A stretch of DNA of 64,000 nucleotides from assembly GCA_027924585.1 (NCBI GenBank), contig BSBM01000252.1, positions 7,750,001 to 7,814,000 of the forward strand. The letters run 5' to 3'. Under the pieces are notes generated by a model. That model was not told where the DNA came from, did no database searches, and saw only the letters and a list, made by a program, of their open reading frames with translations. The DNA comes from Larix kaempferi. Taxonomy: Eukaryota; Streptophyta; Pinopsida; Pinales; Pinaceae. This document shows positions 11,000 through 24,802 of this stretch, one piece after another; within the stretch, counting starts at the first letter, position 1, and every line of letters starts with the position of its first letter. A program made the position numbers and the translations under genes.

Positions 11000-13900
11000 T
11001 GTCACATACCCCAATTTTATTAAAATAATGTAATTATTTTTAAATATTCCTGAGAACATTATGTTAAATTTAATGCTAAGTAGAAATGGATGACTCAGCA
11101 GAGTCTCCAAAAAAAGGAATGTAAATTCTGAATAATTATTATTAATAAATAAATTATGGAGACAACAGCATGGGAGAGCTGTTAAAAGAGGTTACTGGTC
11201 TAACTGGTGGATGGAATTAGGTGGAAGGACAAAAGACAAGTGGCAGCATCCTCAAACACTTCCTGAGTTGCAGGTGGCAACTTCCCTATATTTTGGGGTC
11301 ATGATTCCCCAAGAAAGTGGAATCTGAGCAGGTGGCTCATTAATGACAGTTAGCCCAACTAAGACCTAGGCAATCTTTTACATACTACTCAATGAACTGA
11401 GTTGGGGGTTCAGCAATTGTTCTAGAGGGAGAATACATTCAGGTGAATGCTATTCAGGAGTCCCATTGAGGAAGTGGGAAAATAGTAAGGAAGTGTTTTG
11501 AGCAGGAAGTTGCAGTAACTTGGTTCCAGTATAGCTGTTTTGGCTGAGGGAATTATTGACCGTACTTAGATTCCGGCCAGTTAGACCAGAGCAAGCTCGG
11601 GGGTCCTGAGAAGTGTTGTCTGGGCACTCTCCAGGAATTGGTAGGGAGGAACAGCCTCCCATTGCTGTTATTGTCTACCATAGTTACAGGTTCTGTCACT
11701 CTTCATGTTGTTGGTTTAATTTAGTTTCATATGAGATATTCTAGCACAGCTATGTTTTGATTGTTTTCAACTTCAGTAAATCAGTCTCTGTACTTTCTTT
11801 AGTATAAATTTCAGAATGCAGATGTTGTAGAAAATTTCTATTTGTATTTAAATGGAGTATTTATCTTATACAGAACCTAGTTGTTACTGTTACAGTTAAC
11901 AATACTATGTTTATGCATATTCTAGAATTTCTGTTATTTGTTAAATAATAGACAGAAATGTTAAACAGTAGATATTCCAGATTTATAGCTATTAACAATC
12001 ATAAGAACAAACCTAGATAAATCTTAGTTTTACTTCGAGCTATTTTCCTGTTATAGTAAGCTACCTGTATATATATATATATATATATATATTGCACATT
12101 TCAGTTAACTTTAGTTTCATGTTATTCTTTTATCGAGTTAACAGATAAACAACACTCATCTTAAGGTATTGTTCTTACTCAGAACATGTTGACAGCTGTT
12201 GATTAACTGAAGGGGCAACTGTGATAATATTTCATTGTTACCAGCTTCCACATCATATTAAACATGTACACCGTAGTCAAGTACAAACACTAGTAACTGT
12301 AGATTATTATTTTTCTTCTATCTAGTTTTAGAACACAGTAGTCATGTCATTATAATAGAAATAACAGAATTGTTTTTAAACAAATCAAACATATTAATAC
12401 AACAGAGAAACAGTCGACGAACGCAACCATCATTGGCTGTTACAAACCATCCTAATTTACACACAGTAATAATATTTAATCATTTTACATGTCTCTCTTG
12501 GAGTTTTCTCAAAAACCTACACGGCCGTAGTCATACAATAACTCTACAACAGACTTATGGTATCTTATTACATAGTTCTAGGTTTATATTATTCTACTCA
12601 CAGTGTTGTTTAATAACAATACAAGAATCGAAAATAAACATTGTTACAATTCATTCCCGGTCGCTATCTGGTTAACAAACTCCACATATATAGGTTGAAC
12701 ACAAAACAGAACCCCATTTCGCCAGAACAACCCTATGATTATAACTATTACAGGCACAGTCGCTAAACTTTCACCATGTTCTATTTTAACTTTGCCAATA
12801 GAATAAAAACGCAGAGAGATAATTTAGGGTTTCATTTATAAACAAAGTTATCATCCATTGCACGCACTGAAGAATACATCTATCCATACATTCCAAACAC
12901 ATTCTAATAATTTAACAAAACATAAACACGACCATACCAGGCCCAGTATATATTAAGTATAAATATCATATGGCGAGGTTAAAAACCCCATGCTCAGCCA
13001 TTACAAAGTACAACAACCGAAACCCTGGCCTCATAAGTCTTGGCCGTGAATGGCCCTCCATAAACTTAACAGGGTTTCAAACCCCAATTCATTTCAAACA
13101 AAACAACTTCATACATATGACTGCACCTACAAACATCAGGTCGATAATGACTTCAACACACAGGAGTTGCCCTCCGAGACACAACCCTAACCACTAAAAC
13201 CAGCAAGGGAAGAGACAGCCGTGGATAACCAGGCTTACCCGGAGGAGCCTGCGTGGGTGACAAAGTCCTGTACACCATCAAGAGCCGCGTGACCTGTTAA
13301 ATAACAAATGCCGAGGGTTTTAGTCACCACTTTGAATGCAGAGAATAGAATTAGAAACGTAAATATACTTAATGATTATAAAACATAAAGACTGTAAACA
13401 ACAAAGAGAACTGTGATTTATCTTACCGAGACATGGAGGAAGTTAACAGTGGACCATCGGTAGCTACAAGCTGAACAAACAGAGAAGCCCCATCATCTTC
13501 CTCAGATGGGTGAGCAAAAAGAAACTATCATAACATTCTTGACAGCCGAGACAAGGTAACAGCTCCCAACGAAACCCTCACGCTGGGATTGAACCAGTCA
13601 AGAAGCAAACCCAAATCCCAATGGCATCAACCCTCTCATAACCTAAAGACATTACCGAAACCCTATCTCATACCCACACCAGCACAGTGACGAACTGTAA
13701 ATAGCTGGGACTTAAACTTATAATGAGCAACGAGACCACGAAGCAATAAAACTATAGCAGACGCTATCACCAGAGCCGAGGACATACCCTATTGCCGAAT
13801 GGAACCTCAAGGCCATAACCACCACACTCTGCACATTGTTACAGTGCCTTCATTACAAAACTCAGACAGGGAGGGTTTCATCCTTAGGACCCGAGCCCGA

Positions 13901-15449
13901 AGGCAACTACAATAACCTGTAGGGTTTCGATAGCAGCTTATATATCGCCCATCGCATGGAGGAGATTCAACCACGTAGCACACAAATACATCAACGTAAT
14001 ATGGGTCGAGATTATATAGTTCAAATTGCAATCCAAATCATTATACACCGATTCCAAATCATGTCATATATAAGTCAAACGTATAAGATAACAAATGATA
14101 TGTAATCATTTGGCATATAGTGCATGCCTTGCAATTGAATCGTCGAGAATCCCAAGCACTGGGAATGTATAATCACTACAATGATATAAATAAGAGTTAG
14201 TCAACATCACATATGGATTATTCCATAACTTAATAGGGTGGATAATACTTTAACATATTTAGTTATAAATCTTATCCATGGTAAGGGAAAAACATTAGGA
14301 CTATGACAAAATCAAGTTAATGCACATTTACAATGAAACCAGGGCATAGGTTAATGTCATTAGCATATCACTTTACACAAGGTGTTGGTCAACTTCAACC
14401 CTAGAGTTTTCTCTATGGCCTAGTATGATAAATACAACCATAACACTATATAGAATATAAAGTTTGCCAATGTATGGAATATTATGATTATTGCACAATC
14501 ATTATATATATAAATTAATACCAAGCCATAGATTAATGCCATGGGCATATTACATTTCTATGTTCATATAAGTACCAAGGTAGTCAACCTTCAAATGAAA
14601 ATGCCTCGTTATTTAATACTTGAAATGTTACCAAGTCTTTAAGACAATATATACATTGCCATTATATACTATCATCAGAATTGCTATCAATACTATTGTT
14701 AACAGTAACAATATGAAAAATAAACCTCTATTATTAAGATGTTGAAATAGAGCTTCATCTACAGGTTTACATCGTAAAGATAGTTAAAATCAAGGCACCG
14801 TCAAGTAACATAAGTTAAACTCTAAGTGGACATTGGACTTCGATGCATAGGATTATATTGAAACAACGCTAGAGGCGTCACCTTCTCAACTCGCATTATC
14901 AATGCATGAACAAAACAGTAGTCACCGGTATTAAGTTGACAACAGGTCACATGATGCAAAGACACTGTTACAGCCAAAAATTCTGATATCACAAATGTTT
15001 CATTTTTAGTTACAACAGTAACATAGCATAATAATCATAAAAACATAATTATAACTGAGACAATGTAAATCTTCGTAACACTTGACGATACTAGCTGAAT
15101 AAGAAATATCATGACGATCATTAAGTTTTGAAGTATAGGGAGTATTGATGCTCACCAAGTTTAACATACAGTGATCCTTACTTCACTGGCGCACCTGAGA
15201 AACAAAAGACGACGTATGCATTAGCTCGTAAGCTAAGTAAGCCAGGCAACTACGACTAGCTCTTCCCTTGCGGTTCAAAACAAAACAGTCATTAATTACA
15301 ATCACCGAAATCAAAGTTTTAATAAAACAGAGTCTTTAAACAGTGTATGTTAGTTGTTTAAATTAAAACAATATCAGAAATACTACTTAATTAACATTTA
15401 TTGTTACGAATAAAAATTTTAAATTTTTCAGAAATAACGGGTTCTGACA
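11000..15449 (+). repeat. Chromovirus LTR 2, the shared middle LTR (4450 bp)
   Basis: It has the same ends as LTR1. At all five LTR1-specific positions it carries the LTR3 base (T11402, T11616, A11705, A12845, T13616). Its own changes are C11381 in the TATA-like box, G12794 and one extra TA unit. It serves as 3' LTR of unit 1 and 5' LTR of unit 2. The pattern fits a crossover in the last 1.8 kb of the LTR or a later gene conversion. Confidence 0.95.
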
Positions 15450-15451
15450 TG

Positions 15452-15469
15452 TGGTATCAGAGCCAGGTT
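15452..15469 (+). other. Primer-binding site, initiator Met-tRNA (unit 2)
   Basis: Identical to the unit 1 site and likewise placed two bases after the LTR end. Confidence 0.93.
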
Positions 15470-15617
15470 CAGACACTAGGCCTGGATGTGACTCCACTAA
15501 ACTTCCGCAAACAGCGATCATAAAAGAAGATTTTGTTTTATTTATAAAATACTAACATATATTTCGGTTTCATGTACAGTACAGAAAAATTCTCTTTTCT
15601 GAATTTTTCAGACAGAT

Positions 15618-18600
15618 ATGGAAAAACTGGGAGAATATGCTGAGGAGGAATCTCCCAATGCTGGGACAAGACAGATGTCAAAAGAACTTGAGGCAGAAGA
15701 AGAAATTGCTCCCACCACTGAACTGATGCAGACTATAAGAGGATTAAAGACAGAAATGGAAACGGTTAAGAAGGATAATGAAAGAATTCTAAAGACTCAG
15801 GAACAGCTAAATCAGCTATTGATAGAAAAATTTCAAACTGACGGAAGGAGCAAACCAGCTGACTCAGAAGAAGTTAATCATCCAAGAGGGTCAAAAAGGA
15901 CAAAACCAACTAAATCTGACAGCAGTTCCTCATCTGAAGAAAGAAAGGGACAACCCAGTTATCACACTAGCAGTGACAGCAGTGAAGCTGAGATGCACAA
16001 CCGAAGGAAAAAGTACAGGCCTTATGAAGAGATTTCCGGGGAGTTTAAGAAGATAAAGCCCCCAACTTTCAATGGAGAAACTGAAACTGGAGAAGAGGCA
16101 GAATCTTGGTTATCCGGGATGAGAAAATATTTTCAGATCTATAACTACTCAAATCAGCTAAAGGCAAGAATGGCCATCTACAACCTCTCGGGAAAGGCGG
16201 ACATATGGTGGCAAGACCTGAAAAGGGTCAAAGGGATCAAAGAAAGAGAAGTTAATTGGAGTACCTTTAAAAGGTATTTCAAGAAGAAATTCCTGTCCGA
16301 GCAGTATTATGAAGAAAGGGCTAAAGAATTTTATGAACTAAAACTCGGATCTATGACGATGAAGGACTTAAACAGTAAATTTTTAAGTCTGTTGCGTTAT
16401 GTACCGTATTTTGTCGAAGAGAAACCAAAAATACAGCGGTTTCTTAGTTGCCTGCCTTATCATATCAAGGACAGAATTGAATATGACAACCCCAAAACAC
16501 TGGAAGAAGCTATGCGCAAGGCAAACTTCTGTTACGAACAGAATAAAAAGAAAGAAGGGATAGCCAGTTGGAAAGCCAAAAAGAACAGCAATCTGATCGA
16601 GTACAAGAAAAAGGAATTTGTTCCCCATAAAAATTTCAAGAATGGCAAAAACGGGAACCACTTTAATAGTAAAAGTTTCCAAGGAAACAAAAATGGAGCT
16701 GTCAGCCATTCAAATAATTACAAAAACAGCAAAGAGACTCCTAATAACCATGGAAACTACATCAAAAATTTTGAGCGAAAAGAACCTGTCAAGTGCTGGG
16801 AATGTAATGGGCCACATTATGCTTCAGTCTGCCCAAACAGAAAGAAACAAGTCAGCAATATTCATACTGTTCAAGACGAAATGACAGTTGGAGATTTTGC
16901 AGGAACTATGCCCCGAATCAATGCAGCGTTGGAAAACCGCCAGGCTGACTACCAAACTTCCATGGTGGAAGTAGGAGGTATGATTAACAAAACCCCAGTT
17001 ACTATATTAATAGATCCCGGTGCTAGTCTTAGTTATATTTCACCTCAGCTGGTAGAAAAATGTAATTTGACTGTTGAAAGGTTTGATAATTCTTGGTCTG
17101 TACAATTAGCTACTGGGGCTAAGAAGAAAGTAAACTGCTATGTAAAAGAATGCATCTTAAACATGACTGATTTTAGAACTACAGTTAAACTGAACGTTTT
17201 ACCACTTGGCTCATATGACATACTTATCGGAATGGACTGGTTGGAACAACATAGGGTCGTTTTAAACTGTTTTGACAAAACTTTTAGGTGTATAAACAGT
17301 AGTGGACAGCCTGTAACTGTTAGGGGTATTCCTAGGAAAACAGTAGTTAGGCAAATTTCTGCATTACAACTTAAAAGAGCAGTCAGGAAGGGATGCAAGA
17401 CCTATGCTGTAACTATTACAGACGAGACAGATAAATCTGAAAACAACCAGAAAACAGTAGAGAACATTCCTGTCGTCAATGAATTTATTGACGTTTTTCC
17501 TGAGGAAATTCCAGAATTGCCTCCCAAGAGAGAGCTTGACTTTACCATTGAGCTGGTACCAGGTGCTGTTCCCAGTTCAAAAGCCCCGTATCGTATGAAT
17601 ATCTTGGAGCTTAACGAGTTGAAAACTCAGTTGAAGGAGTTAATAGATAAGAACTATATCCGACCCAGTGTATCCCCTTGGGGAGCACCAGTGATTTTCG
17701 TTAAGAAGAAGGACGGAACTATGCGACTTTGCATAGATTATCGTCAACTAAACAAGATGACGATCAAAAACAGGTATCCGTTACCTCGTATTGATGATCT
17801 GTTTGATCAACTACGTGGCGCTACGGTATTCTCTAAGATCGATCTGAGATCGGGTTATCATCAGGTAAGAATTAAAGAAGAAGACATTTTCAAAACAGCC
17901 TTTAGAACCAGGTATGGACATTACGAATTTGTCGTAATGCCATTTGGACTTACTAATGCCCCAGCGGTTTTCATGTGCTTAATGAACAACATAATGCACA
18001 AGTACTTAGATAAATTTGTGGTTGTATTTATCGACGACATTTTAGTCTATTCTAAGAGCGAGGAGGAGCACAAGGAACACTTACGTATCGTTTTACAAGA
18101 ACTAAGAGAACAACAACTTTTTGTGAAATTTAGCAAATGTGACTTCTTCAAAGATGAAATCCAGTACTTAGGACATGTAGTCACTAAGGAAGGGATTTCA
18201 GTGGATCCCGAAAAGATTCGGGCGATTGAAGAATGGCCAGTACCTAAAGATGTGACGGACGTTAGATCTTTCATGGGAATTACCGGTTACTACCGGAGGT
18301 TTATTGAAGGCTTTTCAAAAATAGCCAACCCAATCACTTCTTTGCAGAAGAAAGGCAAGAAGTTTGATTGGAATGCGAAATGTGAAGAAAGTTTCAAGAA
18401 ACTTAAGACTTTATTGACAACTGCACCTATTCTTAGAATAGCGGACCCAAATAAAGATTTCATAGTTTGTACCGACGCTTGTAATGATGGCTTAGGCGGA
18501 GTGCTGACTCAAGAAGGACATGTCATTGCTTACGAATCTAGGAAGCTGAAAATCCATGAAAAGAATTATGCCACTTATGACCTAGAATTAGCTGCTGTAA

Positions 18601-20309
18601 TTCATGCTTTAAAGATGTGGCGACACCACCTAATAGGAAGAAAATTTACCTTACTAACAGATAATAAAGGTCTGAAATACCTTTTAGACCAGCCAAATCT
18701 AAATGCAAGACAAGCCAGGTGGCTGGCATTCCTAAGTGAATACGATTTTGAAATCCAACACATAAAAGGGAAGGAGAATAAGGTGGCTGATGCCTTGAGT
18801 AGGAATGCAAAACTGAATTTTATATCAGCTAGCAGCACTTATACCTCTGATTTAAATGAACAGCTGGCTGAAGGGATAAAATTAGACGAAAATTATCAAC
18901 ATTTACAAATTACAGCCCAAGAACAGCCCACAGAAAGTTTGATAAAAGGGTATAGTTTAAACGAAAACGGATTTTTGCTGTTTAAAGACAGGCTGTATAT
19001 CCCTAATGCACCTACAGTTAAGCTGTTAATTTTAGACGAAATACATAAAACCCCTTACTCCGGGCACCCTGGCTATCAAAAGACTATCACTATGTTGAGA
19101 AAAGAATATTTTTGGCCTAACATGAAATCTGAAACTGCTGAATATTTAGCTAAATGTTTGGACTGCCAACAAGTAAAAACAGAACACCAACATCCAGCTG
19201 GATTGCTGCAACCTTTACCTATTCCTAGCTGGAAATGGGAAATAATCAGCCTGGATTTCATTACGGGTTTACCCAAAAATCAACATCAGAATGATTCAAT
19301 TATGGTAGTGGTAGACAAATTAAGTAAATCAGCACATTTTATTCCTGTTAAAACCACATACAAGGCTGCAAACATAGCAGATATCTTTCTAAAACAGATT
19401 TTTCGGTTACACGGTATTCCAAAGGTTATTATATCAGACAGGGATCCTAAATTTACAGGAAATTTTTGGAGATCCTTGTTCAAAGGATTAAACACCACTT
19501 TAAATTTCAGCACCTCTTTCCATCCTCAGACTGACGGACAAACGGAAAGAGTTAATCAAATATTAGAAGATCTGTTAAGGATGTATGTTAAAGATCAACC
19601 AGGTAAGTGGGAGGATTATTTACACTTAGCCGAATTTGCATACAATAACAGCTATCAATCATCAGCTAAGTTTAGTCCTTTTGAGGTTTTGTATGGATGA
19701 AAATGCAACACTCCTATCTCTTGGAGTAATCCAGTAGATAGATTAGTGTTAGGACCTGATTTATTGAAAGAAATGGAACAGATTGTGAAACAAGTGCAGG
19801 AAAACTTGAAGATTGCCCAGGATCGGCAAAAGAGTCAAGCAGATTTGAAAAGAACTCCTAAAGAGTTCCAGGTAGGTGAACATGTGTTCATCAAGGTAAG
19901 ACCAAAGAAAAGCTCCCTAAGATTAGGAAGTTGTGCAAAATTAGCACCACGTTACTGTGGTCCATTTGAAATTTTAGCCAGAATTGGTCAAGTTGCTTAT
20001 CAGTTAGCATTACCGCCAAATTTAAAAGTACACAATGTTTTTCATATCTCTGTTTTGAAAAAGTATATTCATGATGCTACTCATGTTATTGATTGGAACA
20101 TTGTACAGGTAGAACCAGAAGGGGAAGTTCTGGTAGAACCGGATTGTATCCTCGGGAGGAGGGAAATTACTCTACGGAACCGGATAATTGGACAAGTGAA
20201 GGTGCAATGGAAGCACCTTAGTCCTGAAGAATCTACCTGGGAGCTGGAAAGTAAGATGCGGGAAGCATATCCCCATCTATTCCAGCAGGTAGCTGAAGAA
20301 GAAGAATAA
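15618..20309 (+). pseudogene. gag-pol: Gag-pol polyprotein, chromovirus unit 2, nonsense-broken
   Basis: This copy matches unit 1 over the whole 1563-codon frame, with three base differences that I could find: a silent change near 16406, G instead of A at 19536 (residue 1307, the conserved G of DGQTE), and T instead of C at 19698. The last turns codon 1361 from CGA into TGA. Gag, protease, reverse transcriptase, RNase H and the integrase catalytic triad lie before the stop. The GPF motif and chromodomain (19701-20309) lie after it and would be lost from the product. The frame is otherwise open to its natural TAA. Confidence 0.95.
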
Positions 20310-20333
20310 GTAACATCGAGGACGATGTTACAT

Positions 20334-20349
20334 TTTAAGGGGGTGTGTA
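20334..20349 (+). other. Polypurine tract, unit 2
   Basis: TTTAAGGGGGTGTGTA directly before LTR3, identical to unit 1. Confidence 0.85.
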
Positions 20350-23300
20350 TGTCACATACCCCAATTTTATTAAAATAATGTAATTATTTTTAAATATTCC
20401 TGAGAACATTATGTTAAATTTAATGCTAAGTAGAAATGGATGACTCAGCAGAGTCTCCAAAAAAAGGAATGTAAATTCTGAATAATTATTATTAATAAAT
20501 AAATTATGGAGACAACAGCATGGGAGAGCTGTTAAAAGAGGTTACTGGTCTAACTGGTGGATGGAATTAGGTGGAAGGACAAAAGACAAGTGGCAGCATC
20601 CTCAAACACTTCCTGAGTTGCAGGTGGCAACTTCCCTATATTTTGGGGTCATGATTCCCCAAGAAAGTGGAATCTGAGCAGGTGGCTCATTAATGACAGT
20701 TAGCCCAACTAAGACCTAGGCAATCTTTTAAATACTACTCAATGAACTGAGTTGGGGGTTCAGCAATTGTTCTAGAGGGAGAATACATTCAGGTGAATGC
20801 TATTCAGGAGTCCCATTGAGGAAGTGGGAAAATAGTAAGGAAGTGTTTTGAGCAGGAAGTTGCAGTAACTTGGTTCCAGTATAGCTGTTTTGGCTGAGGG
20901 AATTATTGACCGTACTTAGATTCCGGCCAGTTAGACCAGAGCAAGCTCGGGGGTCCTGAGAAGTGTTGTCTGGGCACTCTCCAGGAATTGGTAGGGAGGA
21001 ACAGCCTCCCATTGCTGTTATTGTCTACCATAGTTACAGGTTCTGTCACTCTTCATGTTGTTGGTTTAATTTAGTTTCATATGAGATATTCTAGCACAGC
21101 TATGTTTTGATTGTTTTCAACTTCAGTAAATCAGTCTCTGTACTTTCTTTAGTATAAATTTCAGAATGCAGATGTTGTAGAAAATTTCTATTTGTATTTA
21201 AATGGAGTATTTATCTTATACAGAACCTAGTTGTTACTGTTACAGTTAACAATACTATGTTTATGCATATTCTAGAATTTCTGTTATTTGTTAAATAATA
21301 GACAGAAATGTTAAACAGTAGATATTCCAGATTTATAGCTATTAACAATCATAAGAACAAACCTAGATAAATCTTAGTTTTACTTCGAGCTATTTTCCTG
21401 TTATAGTAAGCTACCTGTATATATATATATATATATATATTGCACATTTCAGTTAACTTTAGTTTCATGTTATTCTTTTATCGAGTTAACAGATAAACAA
21501 CACTCATCTTAAGGTATTGTTCTTACTCAGAACATGTTGACAGCTGTTGATTAACTGAAGGGGCAACTGTGATAATATTTCATTGTTACCAGCTTCCACA
21601 TCATATTAAACATGTACACCGTAGTCAAGTACAAACACTAGTAACTGTAGATTATTATTTTTCTTCTATCTAGTTTTAGAACACAGTAGTCATGTCATTA
21701 TAATAGAAATAACAGAATTGTTTTTAAACAAATCAAACATATTAATACAACAGAGAAACAGTCGACGAACGCAACCATCATTGGCTGTTACAAACCATCC
21801 TAATTTACACACAGTAATAATATTTAATCATTTTACATGTCTCTCTTGGAGTTTTCTCAAAAACCTACACGGCCGTAGTCATACAATAACTCTACAACAG
21901 ACTTATGGTATCTTATTACATAGTTCTAGGTTTATATTATTCTACTCACAGTGTTGTTTAATAACAATACAAGAATCGAAAATAAACATTGTTACAATTC
22001 ATTCCCGGTCGCTATCTGGTTAACAAACTCCACATATATAGGTTGAACACAAAACAGAACCCCATTTCGCCAGAACAACCCTATGATTATAACTATTACA
22101 GGCACAGTCGCTAAACTTTCACCATGTTCTATTTTAACTTTTCCAATAGAATAAAAACGCAGAGAGATAATTTAGGGTTTCATTTATAAACAAAGTTATC
22201 ATCCATTGCACGCACTGAAGAATACATCTATCCATACATTCCAAACACATTCTAATAATTTAACAAAACATAAACACGACCATACCAGGCCCAGTATATA
22301 TTAAGTATAAATATCATATGGCGAGGTTAAAAACCCCATGCTCAGCCATTACAAAGTACAACAACCGAAACCCTGGCCTCATAAGTCTTGGCCGTGAATG
22401 GCCCTCCATAAACTTAACAGGGTTTCAAACCCCAATTCATTTCAAACAAAACAACTTCATACATATGACTGCACCTACAAACATCAGGTCGATAATGACT
22501 TCAACACACAGGAGTTGCCCTCCGAGACACAACCCTAACCACTAAAACCAGCAAGGGAAGAGACAGCCGTGGATAACCAGGCTTACCCGGAGGAGCCTGC
22601 GTGGGTGACAAAGTCCTGTACACCATCAAGAGCCGCGTGACCTGTTAAATAACAAATGCCGAGGGTTTTAGTCACCACTTTGAATGCAGAGAATAGAATT
22701 AGAAACGTAAATATACTTAATGATTATAAAACATAAAGACTGTAAACAACAAAGAGAACTGTGATTTATCTTACCGAGACATGGAGGAAGTTAACAGTGG
22801 ACCATCGGTAGCTACAAGCTGAACAAACAGAGAAGCCCCATCATCTTCCTCAGATGGGTGAGCAAAAAGAAACTATCATAACATTCTTGACAGCCGAGAC
22901 AAGGTAACAGCTCCCAACGAAACCCTCACGCTGGGATTGAACCAGTCAAGAAGCAAACCCAAATCCCAATGGCATCAACCCTCTCATAACCTAAAGACAT
23001 TACCGAAACCCTATCTCATACCCACACCAGCACAGTGACGAACTGTAAATAGCTGGGACTTAAACTTATAATGAGCAACGAGACCACGAAGCAATAAAAC
23101 TATAGCAGACGCTATCACCAGAGCCGAGGACATACCCTATTGCCGAATGGAACCTCAAGGCCATAACCACCACACTCTGCACATTGTTACAGTGCCTTCA
23201 TTACAAAACTCAGACAGGGAGGGTTTCATCCTTAGGACCCGAGCCCGAAGGCAACTACAATAACCTGTAGGGTTTCGATAGCAGCTTATATATCGCCCAT

Positions 23301-24797
23301 CGCATGGAGGAGATTCAACCACGTAGCACACAAATACATCAACGTAATATGGGTCGAGATTATATAGTTCAAATTGCAATCCAAATCATTATACACCGAT
23401 TCCAAATCATGTCATATATAAGTCAAACGTATAAGATAACAAATGATATGTAATCATTTGGCATATAGTGCATGCCTTGCAATTGAATCGTCGAGAATCC
23501 CAAGCACTGGGAATGTATAATCACTACAATGATATAAATAAGAGTTAGTCAACATCACATATGGATTATTCCATAACTTAATAGGGTGGATAATACTTTA
23601 ACATATTTAGTTATAAATCTTATCCATGGTAAGGGAAAAACATTAGGACTATGACAAAATCAAGTTAATGCACATTTACAATGAAACCAGGGCATAGGTT
23701 AATGTCATTAGCATATCACTTTACACAAGGTGTTGGTCAACTTCAACCCTAGAGTTTTCTCTATGGCCTAGTATGATAAATACAACCATAACACTATATA
23801 GAATATAAAGTTTGCCAATGTATGGAATATTATGATTATTGCACAATCATTATATATATAAATTAATACCAAGCCATAGATTAATGCCATGGGCATATTA
23901 CATTTCTATGTTCATATAAGTACCAAGGTAGTCAACCTTCAAATGAAAATGCCTCGTTATTTAATACTTGAAATGTTACCAAGTCTTTAAGACAATATAT
24001 ACATTGCCATTATATACTATCATCAGAATTGCTATCAATACTATTGTTAACAGTAACAATATGAAAAATAAACCTCTATTATTAAGATGTTGAAATAGAG
24101 CTTCATCTACAGGTTTACATCGTAAAGATAGTTAAAATCAAGGCACCGTCAAGTAACATAAGTTAAACTCTAAGTGGACATTGGACTTCGATGCATAGGA
24201 TTATATTGAAACAACGCTAGAGGCGTCACCTTCTCAACTCGCATTATCAATGCATGAACAAAACAGTAGTCACCGGTATTAAGTTGACAACAGGTCACAT
24301 GATGCAAAGACACTGTTACAGCCAAAAATTCTGATATCACAAATGTTTCATTTTTAGTTACAACAGTAACATAGCATAATAATCATAAAAACATAATTAT
24401 AACTGAGACAATGTAAATCTTCGTAACACTTGACGATACTAGCTGAATAAGAAATATCATGACGATCATTAAGTTTTGAAGTATAGGGAGTATTGATGCT
24501 CACCAAGTTTAACATACAGTGATCCTTACTTCACTGGCGCACCTGAGAAACAAAAGACGACGTATGCATTAGCTCGTAAGCTAAGTAAGCCAGGCAACTA
24601 CGACTAGCTCTTCCCTTGCGGTTCAAAACAAAACAGTCATTAATTACAATCACCGAAATCAAAGTTTTAATAAAACAGAGTCTTTAAACAGTGTATGTTA
24701 GTTGTTTAAATTAAAACAATATCAGAAATACTACTTAATTAACATTTATTGTTACGAATAAAAATTTTAAATTTTTCAGAAATAACGGGTTCTGACA
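20350..24797 (+). repeat. Chromovirus LTR 3 (4448 bp)
   Basis: It has the same ends as the other LTRs. By eye it has no base private to itself: it shares the middle-LTR base at the five LTR1-specific sites and the LTR1 base at the two LTR2-specific sites. It is followed directly by the right-hand TATCC. Confidence 0.95.
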
Positions 24798-24802
24798 TAT
24801 CC
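24798..24802. repeat. 5-bp target-site duplication, right (TATCC)
   Basis: Exact copy of 1647-1651, directly after the third LTR. Confidence 0.95.

Larger units (their letters stand above)
1652..24797 (+). mobile_element. Tandem Ty3/gypsy chromovirus, LTR-int-LTR-int-LTR
   Basis: Three near-identical LTRs (1652-6099, 11000-15449, 20350-24797) bracket two internal regions, each with a Met-tRNA primer site, one gag-pol frame and a polypurine tract. Only the outer ends carry the TATCC target duplication, so this is one insertion later enlarged to two units, not two insertions. The order Gag, protease, reverse transcriptase, RNase H, integrase and C-terminal chromodomain places it with plant chromoviruses. 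Long LTRs, an iMet primer site and a single frame suggest the Tekay/Del lineage (inference). By eye LTR1 differs from LTR3 at five bases in 4448, so the insertion is recent. Unequal recombination between LTRs is the simplest origin; a genome-assembly duplication is the main alternative. Confidence 0.95.

Noticed and set aside
1652-24797. Two independent insertions of the same family side by side
   Set aside because: Independent insertions would each have two LTRs and their own target duplication. Here the middle LTR is shared, and only the outermost flanks match.
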